Assembly (NCBI RefSeq): GCF_050589825.1
Contig: NZ_JBNGOZ010000001.1
Span: 1-64,000, forward strand
DNA from: Carboxylicivirga longa
GTDB taxonomy: Bacteria; Bacteroidota; Bacteroidia; Bacteroidales; Marinilabiliaceae
DNA: 64,000 nucleotides
Reading direction: 5' to 3'
Positions within the stretch are counted from its first letter, which is position 1. The number at the start of each line of letters is the position of its first letter. Below the pieces are notes generated by a model. It was not told the DNA's origin, did no database searches, and saw only the letters and a list, made by a program, of their open reading frames with translations. Below are positions 54,735 to 63,776 of the stretch, one piece after another. A program made the position numbers and the translations under genes.

Positions 54735-55520
54735 ATGATACAAGTTTGTGCGATCGCCTCGGGAAGTAACGGCAATTGTTATTACATCGGAAATGAAAAG
54801 GAAGCCATATTGGTGGATGCGGGTATTTCGCGCCGTCAGATTTTGAAGCGGATGCGCGAGATGCGTCTGGATATTGCTAAGGTGAAGGCCGTGTTTATCT
54901 CACACGAGCACTCTGATCATATTAAGGGATTACGTGTATTGTGCGATATGCATGGCATTGATGCCTACCTTACACGCGATACACTACAAAAGGCACATCG
55001 TAATTATCATCCGGAGACAGCGCAGGTGTTCGAAGCAGGTGATGTGCTTTGTGTGGGTCCATTTACCGTTCACACCTTCGGTAAGCAACATGATGCCATC
55101 GACCCCACGAGCTTTCGCGTAGAAATAGAGGGGCAAAGCATAGGTGTGATGACCGATATTGGTTGTGCCTGCGATGCTGTGAAATCCCATTTGGCGGCCT
55201 GCGATCATGTTTTTCTAGAGAGCAATTATGATGAGCGCCTACTGGAGGAAGGACCCTACCCTTATTACCTTAAGCAGCGGGTTAAATCCGATCATGGACA
55301 CCTGAGTAACCGTCAGGCGGTTGAATTGGTTGAGCAATTGAAGCCGGGTAAGTTAAAGACGCTTTTTCTTTCGCACATTTCAGCCGATAATAACCGTGTG
55401 GAGATTGCGATGAAGGCCTTTGAGCACCTTTCAAATCGTTATCGTATTTTGCCTACCAATCGCTATGCGCCATCAGAAGTGTTAATCATCGGGGAGGAGC
55501 AGTTGGCTTTGTTTAGTTAA
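54735..55520 (+). CDS. WalJ/YycJ-type MBL-fold hydrolase
   Basis: Product of 261 aa. The metallo-beta-lactamase fold has SGSNGNCYYIGNEKEAILVDAG, the zinc motif FISHEHSDHIKGL and the later GVMTDIG and LFLSHIS blocks. WalJ-like proteins are 5'-3' exonucleases or nucleic-acid hydrolases in Firmicutes; Bacteroidota homologues are uncharacterised. A degenerate word array reaches right up to its start codon. Confidence 0.9.
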   Translation: MIQVCAIASGSNGNCYYIGNEKEAILVDAGISRRQILKRMREMRLDIAKVKAVFISHEHSDHIKGLRVLCDMHGIDAYLTRDTLQKAHRNYHPETAQVFEAGDVLCVGPFTVHTFGKQHDAIDPTSFRVEIEGQSIGVMTDIGCACDAVKSHLAACDHVFLESNYDERLLEEGPYPYYLKQRVKSDHGHLSNRQAVELVEQLKPGKLKTLFLSHISADNNRVEIAMKAFEHLSNRYRILPTNRYAPSEVLIIGEEQLALFS

Positions 55521-55725
55521 TAAAATTAGAAAAAGTAAGAAGTGAGAGGTGAGTAATGAGTAGGGTGCGATGAGAAATGGGAAGTGAGAAATTGCAAAAA
55601 AACTGTGGGACTGTTGAAATGTAATACGGATTACTGACTTCGGACTTGGATTTCGAGTTTTACAATAATTATCGAGCTGCCAATCGCTATCAGCTAGCGG
55701 CTAGTAGCTATAAGCTTTTGAAAAT
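55521..55725. repeat. Low-complexity word array (AAGTGAGA and AGCTAG types)
   Basis: The gap after the walJ-type gene has degenerate GAGTGAG/GAAGTGAG words (55533-55590) and GCTATCAGCTAGCGGC-like words (55680-55715). Nothing coding is seen. It resembles the array before the walJ-type gene in style but not in sequence. Confidence 0.5.
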
Positions 55726-56889
55726 ATGAATTCTTTAATACAGGCAGATCAGCATTTTTTAGTTTTAACAATGGTGGTGGCGGCAGCCGCTTTTGGTATT
55801 TGGTCAGAGTATAAAAAGTGGTTTGGCAAGGTATCAGGCATTTTAGTCACCATGATTTCCATGTCTATATTGGCCATGGCAGGTGTTGTGCCTGTGGGTT
55901 CGGGTACTAATGTGTCGGTGCCTGTTTACGATATGGTATTTGATTATTTTATACCGGTGTCGATTCCACTGCTTTTATTCAGCTCTAATATTCTTAAAAT
56001 AATAAGGGAAAGCGGTAAGTTGCTACTGGCCTTTATCGTTGGCGCAGTGGGGGTCGTTGTTGGTTGTTTTGTAGCAGCTTCTGTGATCGATCTGGGAGCC
56101 GATTCAGGCAATACAGCCGGCGTGATTGCTGCCACCCTGGTGGGAGGCAGTATCAATTTTGTGGCTACGGGCGAAACCTTAAATTTCAGCACCAATCCCT
56201 ATTTTTCTGCCACCATTGCGGTAGATAACTTCGCTGCCAATTTGTATGTCTTGTTTTTATTCCTGGTTCCTGCCTTGGCCTTTTTAAAGCGCTTTTGGAG
56301 TCCAACGCCTGTAGAGCCGGCAGACGAAGGTAAAGAACAGGGGGAACAGGCTCCTGTTACCATGGAACGGATGGCTATTGCATTGTTTTTAGCCATTGGT
56401 ATTGCAGCCTTGGGAGGCTGGCTGTCCCCATTTATTCAGCATTTAATTGGTACCGAGTTAAATTTAAGTATTCTGCTAATTACGTTGTTGGCACTACTGG
56501 TAGCTAACCTTTTTCCGGCACGTTTAAAGCCTTTGGAAAACACATCTTTTAGCATAGGCTTGTGGATGATGTATGCTTTTTTGGCGGTTATTGGTGCTTC
56601 CACCAATATTTATGAGGTTTTAAAGGTTGGACCCTCACTGCTCTTGTTTTACCTGATAATAATGGTGTTTCATTTTTTGTTTCTTACGGCAAGCGCCCGT
56701 TTGTTCAAGTTGAATGTATACGACGTTATTGTAGCCTCAGCTGCGAATGTCATGGGACCTTCTGTGGCAGCACCTATGGCAGCTTCGTTGGGGCAAAAGC
56801 GCATGGTAACACCGGCAATTCTAGTGGGTATTTTAGGGTATGTGATGGGTACTTTTATTGGTGTAAGTATTGCGATAGTTCTCAGCTAG
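55726..56889 (+). CDS. DUF819-family integral membrane protein
   Basis: Product of 387 aa with about ten membrane helices and a charged cytoplasmic loop near residues 195-215. The block VGGSINFVATGETL is typical of the DUF819/YjcL family, as is ASAANVMGPSVAAPMAASLGQKRMVTPAILVGILGYVMGTFIG. The family is uncharacterised; a transport role is plausible from topology. It stands alone. Confidence 0.88.
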   Translation: MNSLIQADQHFLVLTMVVAAAAFGIWSEYKKWFGKVSGILVTMISMSILAMAGVVPVGSGTNVSVPVYDMVFDYFIPVSIPLLLFSSNILKIIRESGKLLLAFIVGAVGVVVGCFVAASVIDLGADSGNTAGVIAATLVGGSINFVATGETLNFSTNPYFSATIAVDNFAANLYVLFLFLVPALAFLKRFWSPTPVEPADEGKEQGEQAPVTMERMAIALFLAIGIAALGGWLSPFIQHLIGTELNLSILLITLLALLVANLFPARLKPLENTSFSIGLWMMYAFLAVIGASTNIYEVLKVGPSLLLFYLIIMVFHFLFLTASARLFKLNVYDVIVASAANVMGPSVAAPMAASLGQKRMVTPAILVGILGYVMGTFIGVSIAIVLS

Positions 56890-57046
56890 GCGATGCAAAA
56901 AAAGCAACAACCCAGGTACAATTTTTAGTTTATTAAAACGGCGTTTTCAGAGAAGGAGTTAAAGATGCTTGAAAAGGGCCTTGATTTGTTTTACGAGATT
57001 GCCTGAATGATCAATGCCTTAACAGGGACAGTTTCTTTGAATTGTG

Positions 57047-57054
57047 TATATTTG
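57047..57054 (+). promoter_or_regulatory. -7 promoter element of the GH20 gene
   Basis: TATATTTG fits TAnnTTTG perfectly and lies 69 nt before the start codon at 57124. No clear -33 element is seen at the proper spacing. Confidence 0.45.
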
Positions 57055-57123
57055 ACTGCGTACTTATATTCCTTAGTACATGCCATAAGTATGCTCTAAA
57101 ACCGATAAACTAAAATAATTACT

Positions 57124-58674
57124 ATGTGTAGAAATGTAATGACAGCAATTGCTGTAGTGCTGATAATGCAGCTGGTAGTTTCGTGCCATCAGCCTATCCC
57201 AGCTGATTTATCCAAAGCCAGCCTGATTCCTCTTCCGGTAGAGTTAAATGCAGGTGGAAGCTCCTTTCAACTTACCGAGAAGTCTGATATTTATGTAAGT
57301 GAAGGAAATGGCGAATTAACCCTGGTGGCGCAGAGTCTGGCCAGCGAGATAGCGCGAATTACCGGTATTCAGCCTGCGGTTACCGAAGTGGCTCATACGC
57401 CGGCTAAAGGGATATATCTGCATCTTAATACCGAACAAAGTACAAAAAATAGTGAAGGGTATTCGTTAGCCATAGGAGAAAGAAAAGTGGAGCTGAGTGC
57501 AAAAGCGCCCGCTGGCTTGTTCAGAGGTGTTCAAACACTGGTTCAAAGTCTTGTTAAAGGCGGGGAGGAGCAATCTGTTTGGCTTATTCCTTCCGGAAAA
57601 ATTATTGATTACCCGCAATATGCTTACCGTGGCATGATGCTGGATGTGGCTCGTCATTTTTTCTCGGTTGAGGATGTGAAAAGAGTGATTGATTTAGCAG
57701 CTATGTATAAGATCAATGTTTTGCACCTGCATTTAACAGATGATCAGGGCTGGCGTATTGAAATCAAATCGTGGCCTAAGCTGGCTACTGTGGGTGGAAG
57801 TACCCAAGTAGGCGGTGGCGAAGGTGGTTTTTACACCCAAGAGCAATTCAAGGATATTGTTCGCTATGCCAGCGAGCGATATATAACCGTGGTACCGGAG
57901 ATTGATATGCCTGGGCATACCAACGCGGCTGTGGTGGCTTATCCTGAGCTCAACGGGAATAAAAAGAAGGCCCAATTATATACCGGCACTAAAGTGGGGT
58001 TCAGTACCTTGGCCACGCGCAAGGAAGTGACCTATCAGTTTGTGGATGATGTGATCCGCGAGATGGCTGCGCTGACCGAGGGGCCTTATTTGCATATTGG
58101 AGGCGATGAGTCGCACGTAACAGAAGATGATGATTATGTGTACTTCATTAATCGCACCAAAGAAATTGTTAAGAAGTATAATAAAATAATGATTGGGTGG
58201 GATGAAATCGCGCATGCTGATGTCAATGCTGAAGACATTGTACAGTATTGGGCTAAGGATAAAAATGCCAGCTTAGGGGCAGAAAAAGGCGCTAAAGTGC
58301 TTTTATCGCCTTCAACACGGACCTATCTGGATATGAAATACGATTCAACTACGCACATTGGCTTGGCTTGGTCAGGCCTGATTGAAATAGATCAATCGTA
58401 TAACTGGTATCCTGCAGAATTGATTGAAGGAATTGATAATAACCACATCCTGGGTATTGAATCGCCACTTTGGACTGAAACAGTGGAAACGATGGATGAT
58501 ATTGATTACCTTACTTTTCCTCGTTTAATTGGGCACGCCGAAATTGGTTGGTCTCCGGCTTCTCACTTAAATTGGGAGAGTTTTAGAAAACGTCTGGCAC
58601 AGCACGGAAAGGTTTTGAAAGATTTAGAGGTTAACTTTTACCAGTCAGATCAAATACCGTGGGTAATGGACTAG
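57124..58674 (+). CDS. GH20 beta-N-acetylhexosaminidase lipoprotein
   Basis: Product of 516 aa. The signal peptide ends in lipobox LVVSC (Cys21). Residues about 35-160 form the GH20b domain; the TIM barrel follows with LDVARHFF, HLHLTDDQGWRIEIKSWPKL and the catalytic Asp-Glu pair in HIGGDESHVTEDD. It removes terminal beta-GlcNAc or GalNAc from chitin, peptidoglycan or host glycans at the cell surface or periplasm. It stands alone, far from the other amino-sugar genes in this window. Confidence 0.93.
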   Translation: MCRNVMTAIAVVLIMQLVVSCHQPIPADLSKASLIPLPVELNAGGSSFQLTEKSDIYVSEGNGELTLVAQSLASEIARITGIQPAVTEVAHTPAKGIYLHLNTEQSTKNSEGYSLAIGERKVELSAKAPAGLFRGVQTLVQSLVKGGEEQSVWLIPSGKIIDYPQYAYRGMMLDVARHFFSVEDVKRVIDLAAMYKINVLHLHLTDDQGWRIEIKSWPKLATVGGSTQVGGGEGGFYTQEQFKDIVRYASERYITVVPEIDMPGHTNAAVVAYPELNGNKKKAQLYTGTKVGFSTLATRKEVTYQFVDDVIREMAALTEGPYLHIGGDESHVTEDDDYVYFINRTKEIVKKYNKIMIGWDEIAHADVNAEDIVQYWAKDKNASLGAEKGAKVLLSPSTRTYLDMKYDSTTHIGLAWSGLIEIDQSYNWYPAELIEGIDNNHILGIESPLWTETVETMDDIDYLTFPRLIGHAEIGWSPASHLNWESFRKRLAQHGKVLKDLEVNFYQSDQIPWVMD

Positions 58675-58702
58675 TAAAGAACCTAATAGAGTATAAACTA
58701 TT

Positions 58703-58751
58703 GACCAGTTCCAGAGTCTTATCAAAGATAAAGGGGCTGGTCTTTTTTTTC
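58703..58751 (+). terminator. Intrinsic terminator of the GH20 gene
   Basis: GACCAGTTCC (58703-58712) pairs with GGGGCTGGTC (58733-58742) over ten positions with two G-T wobbles, with a loop that can itself fold, and then a T8 run. Confidence 0.85.
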
Positions 58752-58812
58752 ACCATAATCTGAAAAGGATTCACTAGCAGAAGCGATCAGTTAATTCTAG
58801 GTTACGAATGAA

Positions 58813-58828
58813 TTGGTAGAATATTCTG
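58813..58828. promoter_or_regulatory. Palindromic 16-mer shared with 18555-18570 (copy 2)
   Basis: TTGGTAGAATATTCTG is identical to the 16-mer before the C1 peptidase gene. This copy lies 115 nt upstream of the methyl-accepting protein gene. The core AGAATATTCT is a perfect palindrome, as expected for an operator of a dimeric regulator. Confidence 0.4.
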
Positions 58829-58942
58829 TTTTCGTTCACATTTTTTAAGTTAATCAGGATAACCTTTACACAGCTATTCCGTACTTAGGAGTTGATTTGC
58901 CGCAGGGCACTCTTGAATCTACTATGAACTAAGGAAAAAATT

Positions 58943-60049
58943 ATGAGTGAATTATTGTTGGAGTTATTAAAATCGTCAGTGGCCATTCCGGTGGCAATTA
59001 TCATATTGAAGTTGATTTTTAAAAAATCAATCATGTTCAGGATGAGCTTGTTGCTCGTGTCTTTTGTTATTTTGGTGGCAATGCTGAAGACCATAGAGTT
59101 TTATCTAGGTTCTTTTTTTACATATATCGTTACGCCTGTTAATATTTTGCTTGGGGTGGGTGTTTTTATGTATATTAATAAAATGGTTCGTCAACCTCTT
59201 GACAGTGCCATTGTGGAATTGCAAGAGCTGGCAGAAGGTAATCTGAACAATGACTTGAAGTACATCGAATCCAACAATGAATTGGGGCAGTTAAACAATG
59301 CCATGAAGAATTTATCAGACCGCCTGAAAGAAGTGATGCAAAATATTGAAGGTGGTGCCAATGAGGTGTTGCAGGCCAGTCATCTAATAAATAAAACAGC
59401 CGAGGACTTGTCATCTGGTTCAGCGGAGCAGGCTTCCTCATTGGAGGAAGTATCGACAACCATGGAGGAGATAGCCGGTAATGTGGCCAGTAATGCCGAT
59501 AATGCGCGGCAAACATCGCTCAATGCCAAAGAATCGTCGGCTATGATTGTGCAGGTGGCTGATGTTTCTGATACCAGTTACAAGGCGGTAAGTACCATCT
59601 CCGAAAAGGTTACCGTGATTCATGAAATTGCTCGTCAAACCAATATTTTGGCTTTGAATGCTGCTGTGGAAGCAGCTCGTGCAGGCGATATGGGTAAGGG
59701 TTTTGCTGTTGTGGCAGCAGAGGTGCGTAAGCTGGCAGAAAATAGTAAAAAGGCAGCTGATGAAATTGTGAGCATGAGTGATTCGAGCCGCAGTGAAACG
59801 GAGATGGCAAATGCTATGCTTAAGGAGATGCAGCCACAAGTGGAGGCAACAGCTAGTCTGGTGGAGGAGATATCCATGGCAAGCATTGAGCAGAACAATG
59901 GAGTGGATCAGGTGAATGGTGCTATTCAGCAAATGAATGCAACAACGCAACAAAATGCGGCGGCGGCCGAGGCCTTAGCAGCCAGTTCGGTTGAACTAAC
60001 TAAGCAGGCAGATGAGCTTATGCAGTCCATCGCCTATTTTAGACTTTAA
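58943..60049 (+). CDS. Methyl-accepting chemotaxis-like protein without a periplasmic sensor domain
   Basis: Product of 368 aa. Residues about 10-75 hold two to three membrane helices with very short loops, so no periplasmic ligand domain exists. A HAMP-like region (about 78-125) leads to the coiled-coil signalling domain, with the MCP hairpin tip HEIARQTNILALNAAVEAARAGDMGKGFAVVAAEVRKLAENSKKAADEI. It would relay membrane or cytoplasmic signals to CheA/CheW. No other che gene is in the window. A copy of the shared palindromic 16-mer lies upstream. Confidence 0.92.
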   Translation: MSELLLELLKSSVAIPVAIIILKLIFKKSIMFRMSLLLVSFVILVAMLKTIEFYLGSFFTYIVTPVNILLGVGVFMYINKMVRQPLDSAIVELQELAEGNLNNDLKYIESNNELGQLNNAMKNLSDRLKEVMQNIEGGANEVLQASHLINKTAEDLSSGSAEQASSLEEVSTTMEEIAGNVASNADNARQTSLNAKESSAMIVQVADVSDTSYKAVSTISEKVTVIHEIARQTNILALNAAVEAARAGDMGKGFAVVAAEVRKLAENSKKAADEIVSMSDSSRSETEMANAMLKEMQPQVEATASLVEEISMASIEQNNGVDQVNGAIQQMNATTQQNAAAAEALAASSVELTKQADELMQSIAYFRL

Positions 60050-60058
60050 ATAGCTTGT

Positions 60059-60105
60059 TTATCGGATGACTTGAGTTTTGTAGTAATTTTCATGTCATCC
60101 GATAA
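60059..60105. terminator. Long perfect inverted repeat between convergent genes
   Basis: TTATCGGATGAC (60059-60070) and GTCATCCGATAA (60094-60105) are perfect 12-bp complements with a 23-nt spacer, ten bases after the MCP stop codon. There is no strong T run, so it is a factor-independent terminator only in part; it could also stabilise the mRNA 3' end. Confidence 0.55.
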
Positions 60106-60156
60106 GTTTCAGTCCGTTTTGGTAGCCATAGCCCCATAATTTTTTGAGACGCTTCC

Positions 60157-60693
60157 TTAGGCTTGAAAAAAGGAGAAATGCACCTTGCCGTATTTTTTTA
60201 CTTCTTTAAAATGAGGATGTGTGTCAAAGCTCATCTTATCAGAATGCTCTAAAATAAAGACTCCTTCGTCAGTGAGTAAGTTATTTTCAAAAAAGCGGTC
60301 GGGTAGTGTCTCAAAATCCTTCATGTCGAATGGAGGATCGGCAAAAACCAGATCATAATGCTTGGGACTTTTCTTGATAAACTTTAGCACATCGGCTTTG
60401 AAGACCTTAATGGCATCTTCCAGGTTAAACTCTTTAACCATTGACTTGATATAGCTGAAATGCTTATAGTTGAGCTCCACCGTTGTAATATCACTACAGC
60501 CTCTTGAAGCAAACTCATAGGAGATACTGCCGGTGCCGCCAAATAAATCCAGTACGGTAAGCTCATCGAAATACAGGCGGTTGTTCAACACGTTAAACAA
60601 ACTTTCGCGGGCGATGTCGGTGGTTGGACGTGCCGAAAAGCTTTTGGGAGGTGAGAAACGCCGGCCTTTAAGTTTGCCGCTTATTATACGCAT
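60157..60693 (-). CDS. rsmD: 16S rRNA (guanine(966)-N(2))-methyltransferase RsmD
   Basis: Product of 178 aa. The opening MRIISGKLKGRRFSPPKSFSARPTTDIARESLFNVL and SAM motif LDLFGGTGSISYEFASRG are typical, with catalytic motif FADPPFDM. RsmD methylates G966 of 16S rRNA. It overlaps the DUF3822 gene by 10 bp and ends a three-gene minus-strand cluster. Confidence 0.95.
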   Translation of the reverse strand: MRIISGKLKGRRFSPPKSFSARPTTDIARESLFNVLNNRLYFDELTVLDLFGGTGSISYEFASRGCSDITTVELNYKHFSYIKSMVKEFNLEDAIKVFKADVLKFIKKSPKHYDLVFADPPFDMKDFETLPDRFFENNLLTDEGVFILEHSDKMSFDTHPHFKEVKKYGKVHFSFFQA

Positions 60694-61538
60694 ATTGCCA
60701 GATTAAACAGGTTATGAAAGTTAAGTTTATCACCATCTTTAATACGCATACTGTTGCTGAATTTAAAATGAGTGGTTGGATCGCTTATTTTTGTTTGCCG
60801 CAGATAGTTTTTTAATTCTCTAAATAGGGGACTTTGTTTATCGTCCAGCCCATGTATTAGTACATTCGTTTTATCGGCCTCCAGCTTAAGCTGTTCAAAG
60901 GCAAATAAAACAAAGTACAAAAAGTCATTGGTGTTGCTGTACGAATAGGAGTTGCACAACACCATCTTACGGTCTTTAATCACCAGCAAATCAAAGAAGG
61001 TACTGTGTATACCTATGTGCATCACCACATCGCGTTTCTTTTGCTGACTGGCAATCAGGCAGGTTTCAATAAAAGGCGAGTAGTGTTGGTAAAACTCAAT
61101 GTTGTCGAATTGCGTTTTCGCCAGATGATACATAAATCGGGGTATGCTGAAAAGATTCCAGGCATCGGCCATTTTAATTTTCTGTGCTACCAGCTCCACG
61201 GGATCATTACCCAGCGGATGATTCAGGCTGAACAGGTCAGTATGCCTTGTGTTGTCATACAAAGCACCCGGCACTAGGGTGGCTCGCGGTGACTCGTAAA
61301 GGAAAAAAACCTTTTTGTAGGACAGTTGTAATAATTCCTCTTTCAGCAGTACCTCCTGAGTTTTAATATTGTCCTTGCTATTGTCGTTAAACGGTATATT
61401 GGCGAAGGCAATATAAGTGTTGATTACCGGGTCGAGCACACAAAAAGAAAGTCCACCCGATGAGGATCGGATGGACAGAAAATAAGATGTTGTAATGTTC
61501 GTGTCAAACGATTGATCGACAACGTATTTCTTGGTCAT
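60684..61538 (-). CDS. DUF3822 family protein
   Basis: Product of 284 aa of the DUF3822 family, seen in Bacteroidota next to rsmD. The layout suggests an actin/Hsp70-like fold in two halves (FCVLDPVINTYIAF ... LLVIKDRKMVLCNSY), but no catalytic motif is clear. There is no signal peptide. It overlaps rsmD by 10 bp and follows the upstream gene by four bases, which points to coexpression. Confidence 0.85.
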   Translation of the reverse strand: MTKKYVVDQSFDTNITTSYFLSIRSSSGGLSFCVLDPVINTYIAFANIPFNDNSKDNIKTQEVLLKEELLQLSYKKVFFLYESPRATLVPGALYDNTRHTDLFSLNHPLGNDPVELVAQKIKMADAWNLFSIPRFMYHLAKTQFDNIEFYQHYSPFIETCLIASQQKKRDVVMHIGIHSTFFDLLVIKDRKMVLCNSYSYSNTNDFLYFVLFAFEQLKLEADKTNVLIHGLDDKQSPLFRELKNYLRQTKISDPTTHFKFSNSMRIKDGDKLNFHNLFNLAICV

Positions 61539-61542
61539 ATAA

Positions 61543-62175
61543 TTATTCCCAGTTACCAGCGTTATTGTTAGCGGCTTCTAACGAACCTACTTTAAGACCT
61601 GGATATCTTTCCAGCTTCTCGGTCTTGTCGTTTAGGTTAATAATTTCCTGTTTCTCAAGTCCGGCCAGGTAAATGTTGTTGTGCACTTTGGCTTCAAAAA
61701 CCTGCACCTTCACACCAGAACCAGTAACTACGATACCAGCTCCCATTTCGTAAGTTTTGTCGCCATTAACAAAAGGAACAAATTTTAATGAGTCAACCGG
61801 GTAGTTGTCGGGGAATAGAGAGTCTTTCACACTCACGCGAATGGTGTCACGACTGATAATTCCCAGTGCCAGTGCTTTTACTTCGGTCATGCCTGCTTCA
61901 CGCATACTGTCGGTTAAGCTACCTTCTTTTTTAACCAATGGAAGCGAGTCGCTTAGGATGAAGTTGATTAATGTATCGTAGCTACCTGTATACTTACCAA
62001 AAACAGACTTGTAAGCCACCTGGGCATCTCTGGTGAGCATCAGTTTTTCAACGTTAGCGGCTTGTCGCAAGGCATGCTGCTCCTGAAAACGAATTGGCTT
62101 ATTGATACTCTCAACACATAAATAACCAAGCGCGATAATTGCAATAGTAAGAACAATCTGAATAACTGTTTTCAT
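61543..62175 (-). CDS. Membrane-anchored protein of unknown function
   Basis: Product of 210 aa. An N-terminal hydrophobic helix (about 4-24) could be an uncleaved anchor, followed by a coiled-coil-like stretch (about 28-50) and a beta-rich region to the C-terminus. I do not recognise a named family. It is first in the order (this gene)-DUF3822-rsmD, separated from DUF3822 by four bases. Confidence 0.75.
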   Translation of the reverse strand: MKTVIQIVLTIAIIALGYLCVESINKPIRFQEQHALRQAANVEKLMLTRDAQVAYKSVFGKYTGSYDTLINFILSDSLPLVKKEGSLTDSMREAGMTEVKALALGIISRDTIRVSVKDSLFPDNYPVDSLKFVPFVNGDKTYEMGAGIVVTGSGVKVQVFEAKVHNNIYLAGLEKQEIINLNDKTEKLERYPGLKVGSLEAANNNAGNWE

Positions 62176-62264
62176 TATCTTCGGATTTTTGTTTTAGTTT
62201 GAAGTCACAAATTTAAAAAAAAAATCAAACTACGGTTTTTTATTAGCTTATATCTATATTAAAA

Positions 62265-63692
62265 ATGCTAAATAATCATATTTCGACATTAATACGCAAT
62301 AAATTTCCCTTCCAAGCCACCCAGTCGCAGTCAACTTTGATTGATGGCTTAGGTGATTTTCTGGTGCAGGAGGCATCACCGGCCGTTTGTCTTATAAAAG
62401 GATTTGCCGGAACGGGTAAAACATCGCTGATGAAAGCCTTTACTGATGTGCTGGCTGAGATGAAGATGCCTTGCCAGCTGATGGCACCCACGGGACGGGC
62501 AGCCAAGGTGTTGAGTAAATATACTGGTAAGCCGGCTTATACCATTCATAAGCTTATCTATCGTCGTCAATCATCGAACGATGATTTTGGCAGCTTTAAT
62601 CTCAATTATAATAAGGCAAAGGATGCAGTTTTTATTGTTGATGAGGCGTCTATGATCTCTAATAACTGCTTGGATTACACTGCTTTTGGTAGTGGGCGTC
62701 TTTTGGAGGATCTGCTCAACTTTGTGTTTAGTAATAAAGGTTGCCGATTAGTGCTTATTGGTGATGTTGCTCAGTTGCCACCGGTAGGATTTGAGGAGAG
62801 CCCTGCATTGGATAAGTTGTACCTTGAGAGTTTGGGCATGCAGGTGCAGGATTTCTTTTTAAGTGACGTAGTGCGTCAGGAGCAAGATAGTGGTATTTTA
62901 TACAATGCTACTAAGTTGCGATTGATGATGGATGAATATTTGACACCACCGGTCTACCCGGCACTGGAGGCCAAGAGTTACCCCGATTTTAAACGTATTA
63001 GCGGCGAGGAGCTGATTGATGCCTTGAGTTGGTGTCAGGAGCATTACGGGCTGGACGAAACCCTGGTGGTCTGCCGGAGCAATAAGCGTGCTAACCTGTT
63101 TAACAAGGGGATAAGAGCCAGTGTTTTATATCGTGAGGAGGAGCTGACGGTGACCGACCACTTGCTAATTATGAAAAATAACTATCATTGGTTAAAGGAT
63201 AGTAAAGAGGCCGATTTTATTGCCAATGGCGATATTGCCGAAGTGGTACGTATTAATGGTTATGAGGAGTTGTATGATCGTCGTTTTGCCAATCTTACCT
63301 TGCGCCTTACTGATTATGAGCATCTCGAAATCGATGTGAAGGTGATTTTAGACGCTTTGCACACCGATACTGCCGGATTTTCAAAGGAGGAGCAGGAGGC
63401 CTTTTTTCGCAGTGTAATGGAGGATTATGAGGAGGAGAAATCGCAGCGTAAGAAATATGAGAAAGTAAAAGAAAACCCCTACTATAATGCATTGCAGGTG
63501 AAGTATGCGTATGCCATGACCTGCCATAAATCGCAAGGTGGGCAGTGGAAGGCGGTATTTATCGATCAGGGATACATACCCGAAGAGCAGATGGGGCTTG
63601 GGTATTTCAGGTGGCTATACACGGCCATCACCCGCGCAACAGAGCGTGTTTACCTGGTTAACTTTAAGGATGAGTTTTTTGAAGAAGATTGA
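62265..63692 (+). CDS. RecD-like superfamily 1B ATP-dependent DNA helicase
   Basis: Product of 475 aa. Helicase motifs in order: Q-motif region, Walker A GFAGTGKTS, motif Ia LMAPTGRAAKVLSKYTG, Walker B VDEASMIS, motif III LIGDVAQLPPVG, motif V YAMTCHKSQGGQW and motif VI YTAITRATERVYLV with the UvrD_C_2 domain. It lacks the N-terminal extension of RecD2 (about 720 aa). It probably unwinds DNA 5'-3' in repair or restart. It is divergent from the rsmD cluster. Confidence 0.92.
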   Translation: MLNNHISTLIRNKFPFQATQSQSTLIDGLGDFLVQEASPAVCLIKGFAGTGKTSLMKAFTDVLAEMKMPCQLMAPTGRAAKVLSKYTGKPAYTIHKLIYRRQSSNDDFGSFNLNYNKAKDAVFIVDEASMISNNCLDYTAFGSGRLLEDLLNFVFSNKGCRLVLIGDVAQLPPVGFEESPALDKLYLESLGMQVQDFFLSDVVRQEQDSGILYNATKLRLMMDEYLTPPVYPALEAKSYPDFKRISGEELIDALSWCQEHYGLDETLVVCRSNKRANLFNKGIRASVLYREEELTVTDHLLIMKNNYHWLKDSKEADFIANGDIAEVVRINGYEELYDRRFANLTLRLTDYEHLEIDVKVILDALHTDTAGFSKEEQEAFFRSVMEDYEEEKSQRKKYEKVKENPYYNALQVKYAYAMTCHKSQGGQWKAVFIDQGYIPEEQMGLGYFRWLYTAITRATERVYLVNFKDEFFEED

Positions 63693-63725
63693 TTTTTTAC
63701 GAAGCAGGCAGAAGTGATATAATTA

Positions 63726-63757
63726 AAAAACGGGATGCAATGATGCATCCCGTTTTT
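63726..63757. terminator. Bidirectional intrinsic terminator
   Basis: AAAAACGGGATGCA (63726-63739) pairs perfectly with TGCATCCCGTTTTT (63744-63757) around an ATGA loop, with T and A tracts on each side. It serves the helicase gene and the convergent phosphohexomutase gene. Confidence 0.93.
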
Positions 63758-63776
63758 AATGTGTTTTTGAGTATTA

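Noticed and set aside
60059..60105. Mobile-element terminal repeats between the MCP and rsmD genes
   Set aside because: The 12-bp inverted repeat has only 23 nt between its arms and no transposase or target duplication, so an mRNA 3' stem is likelier.
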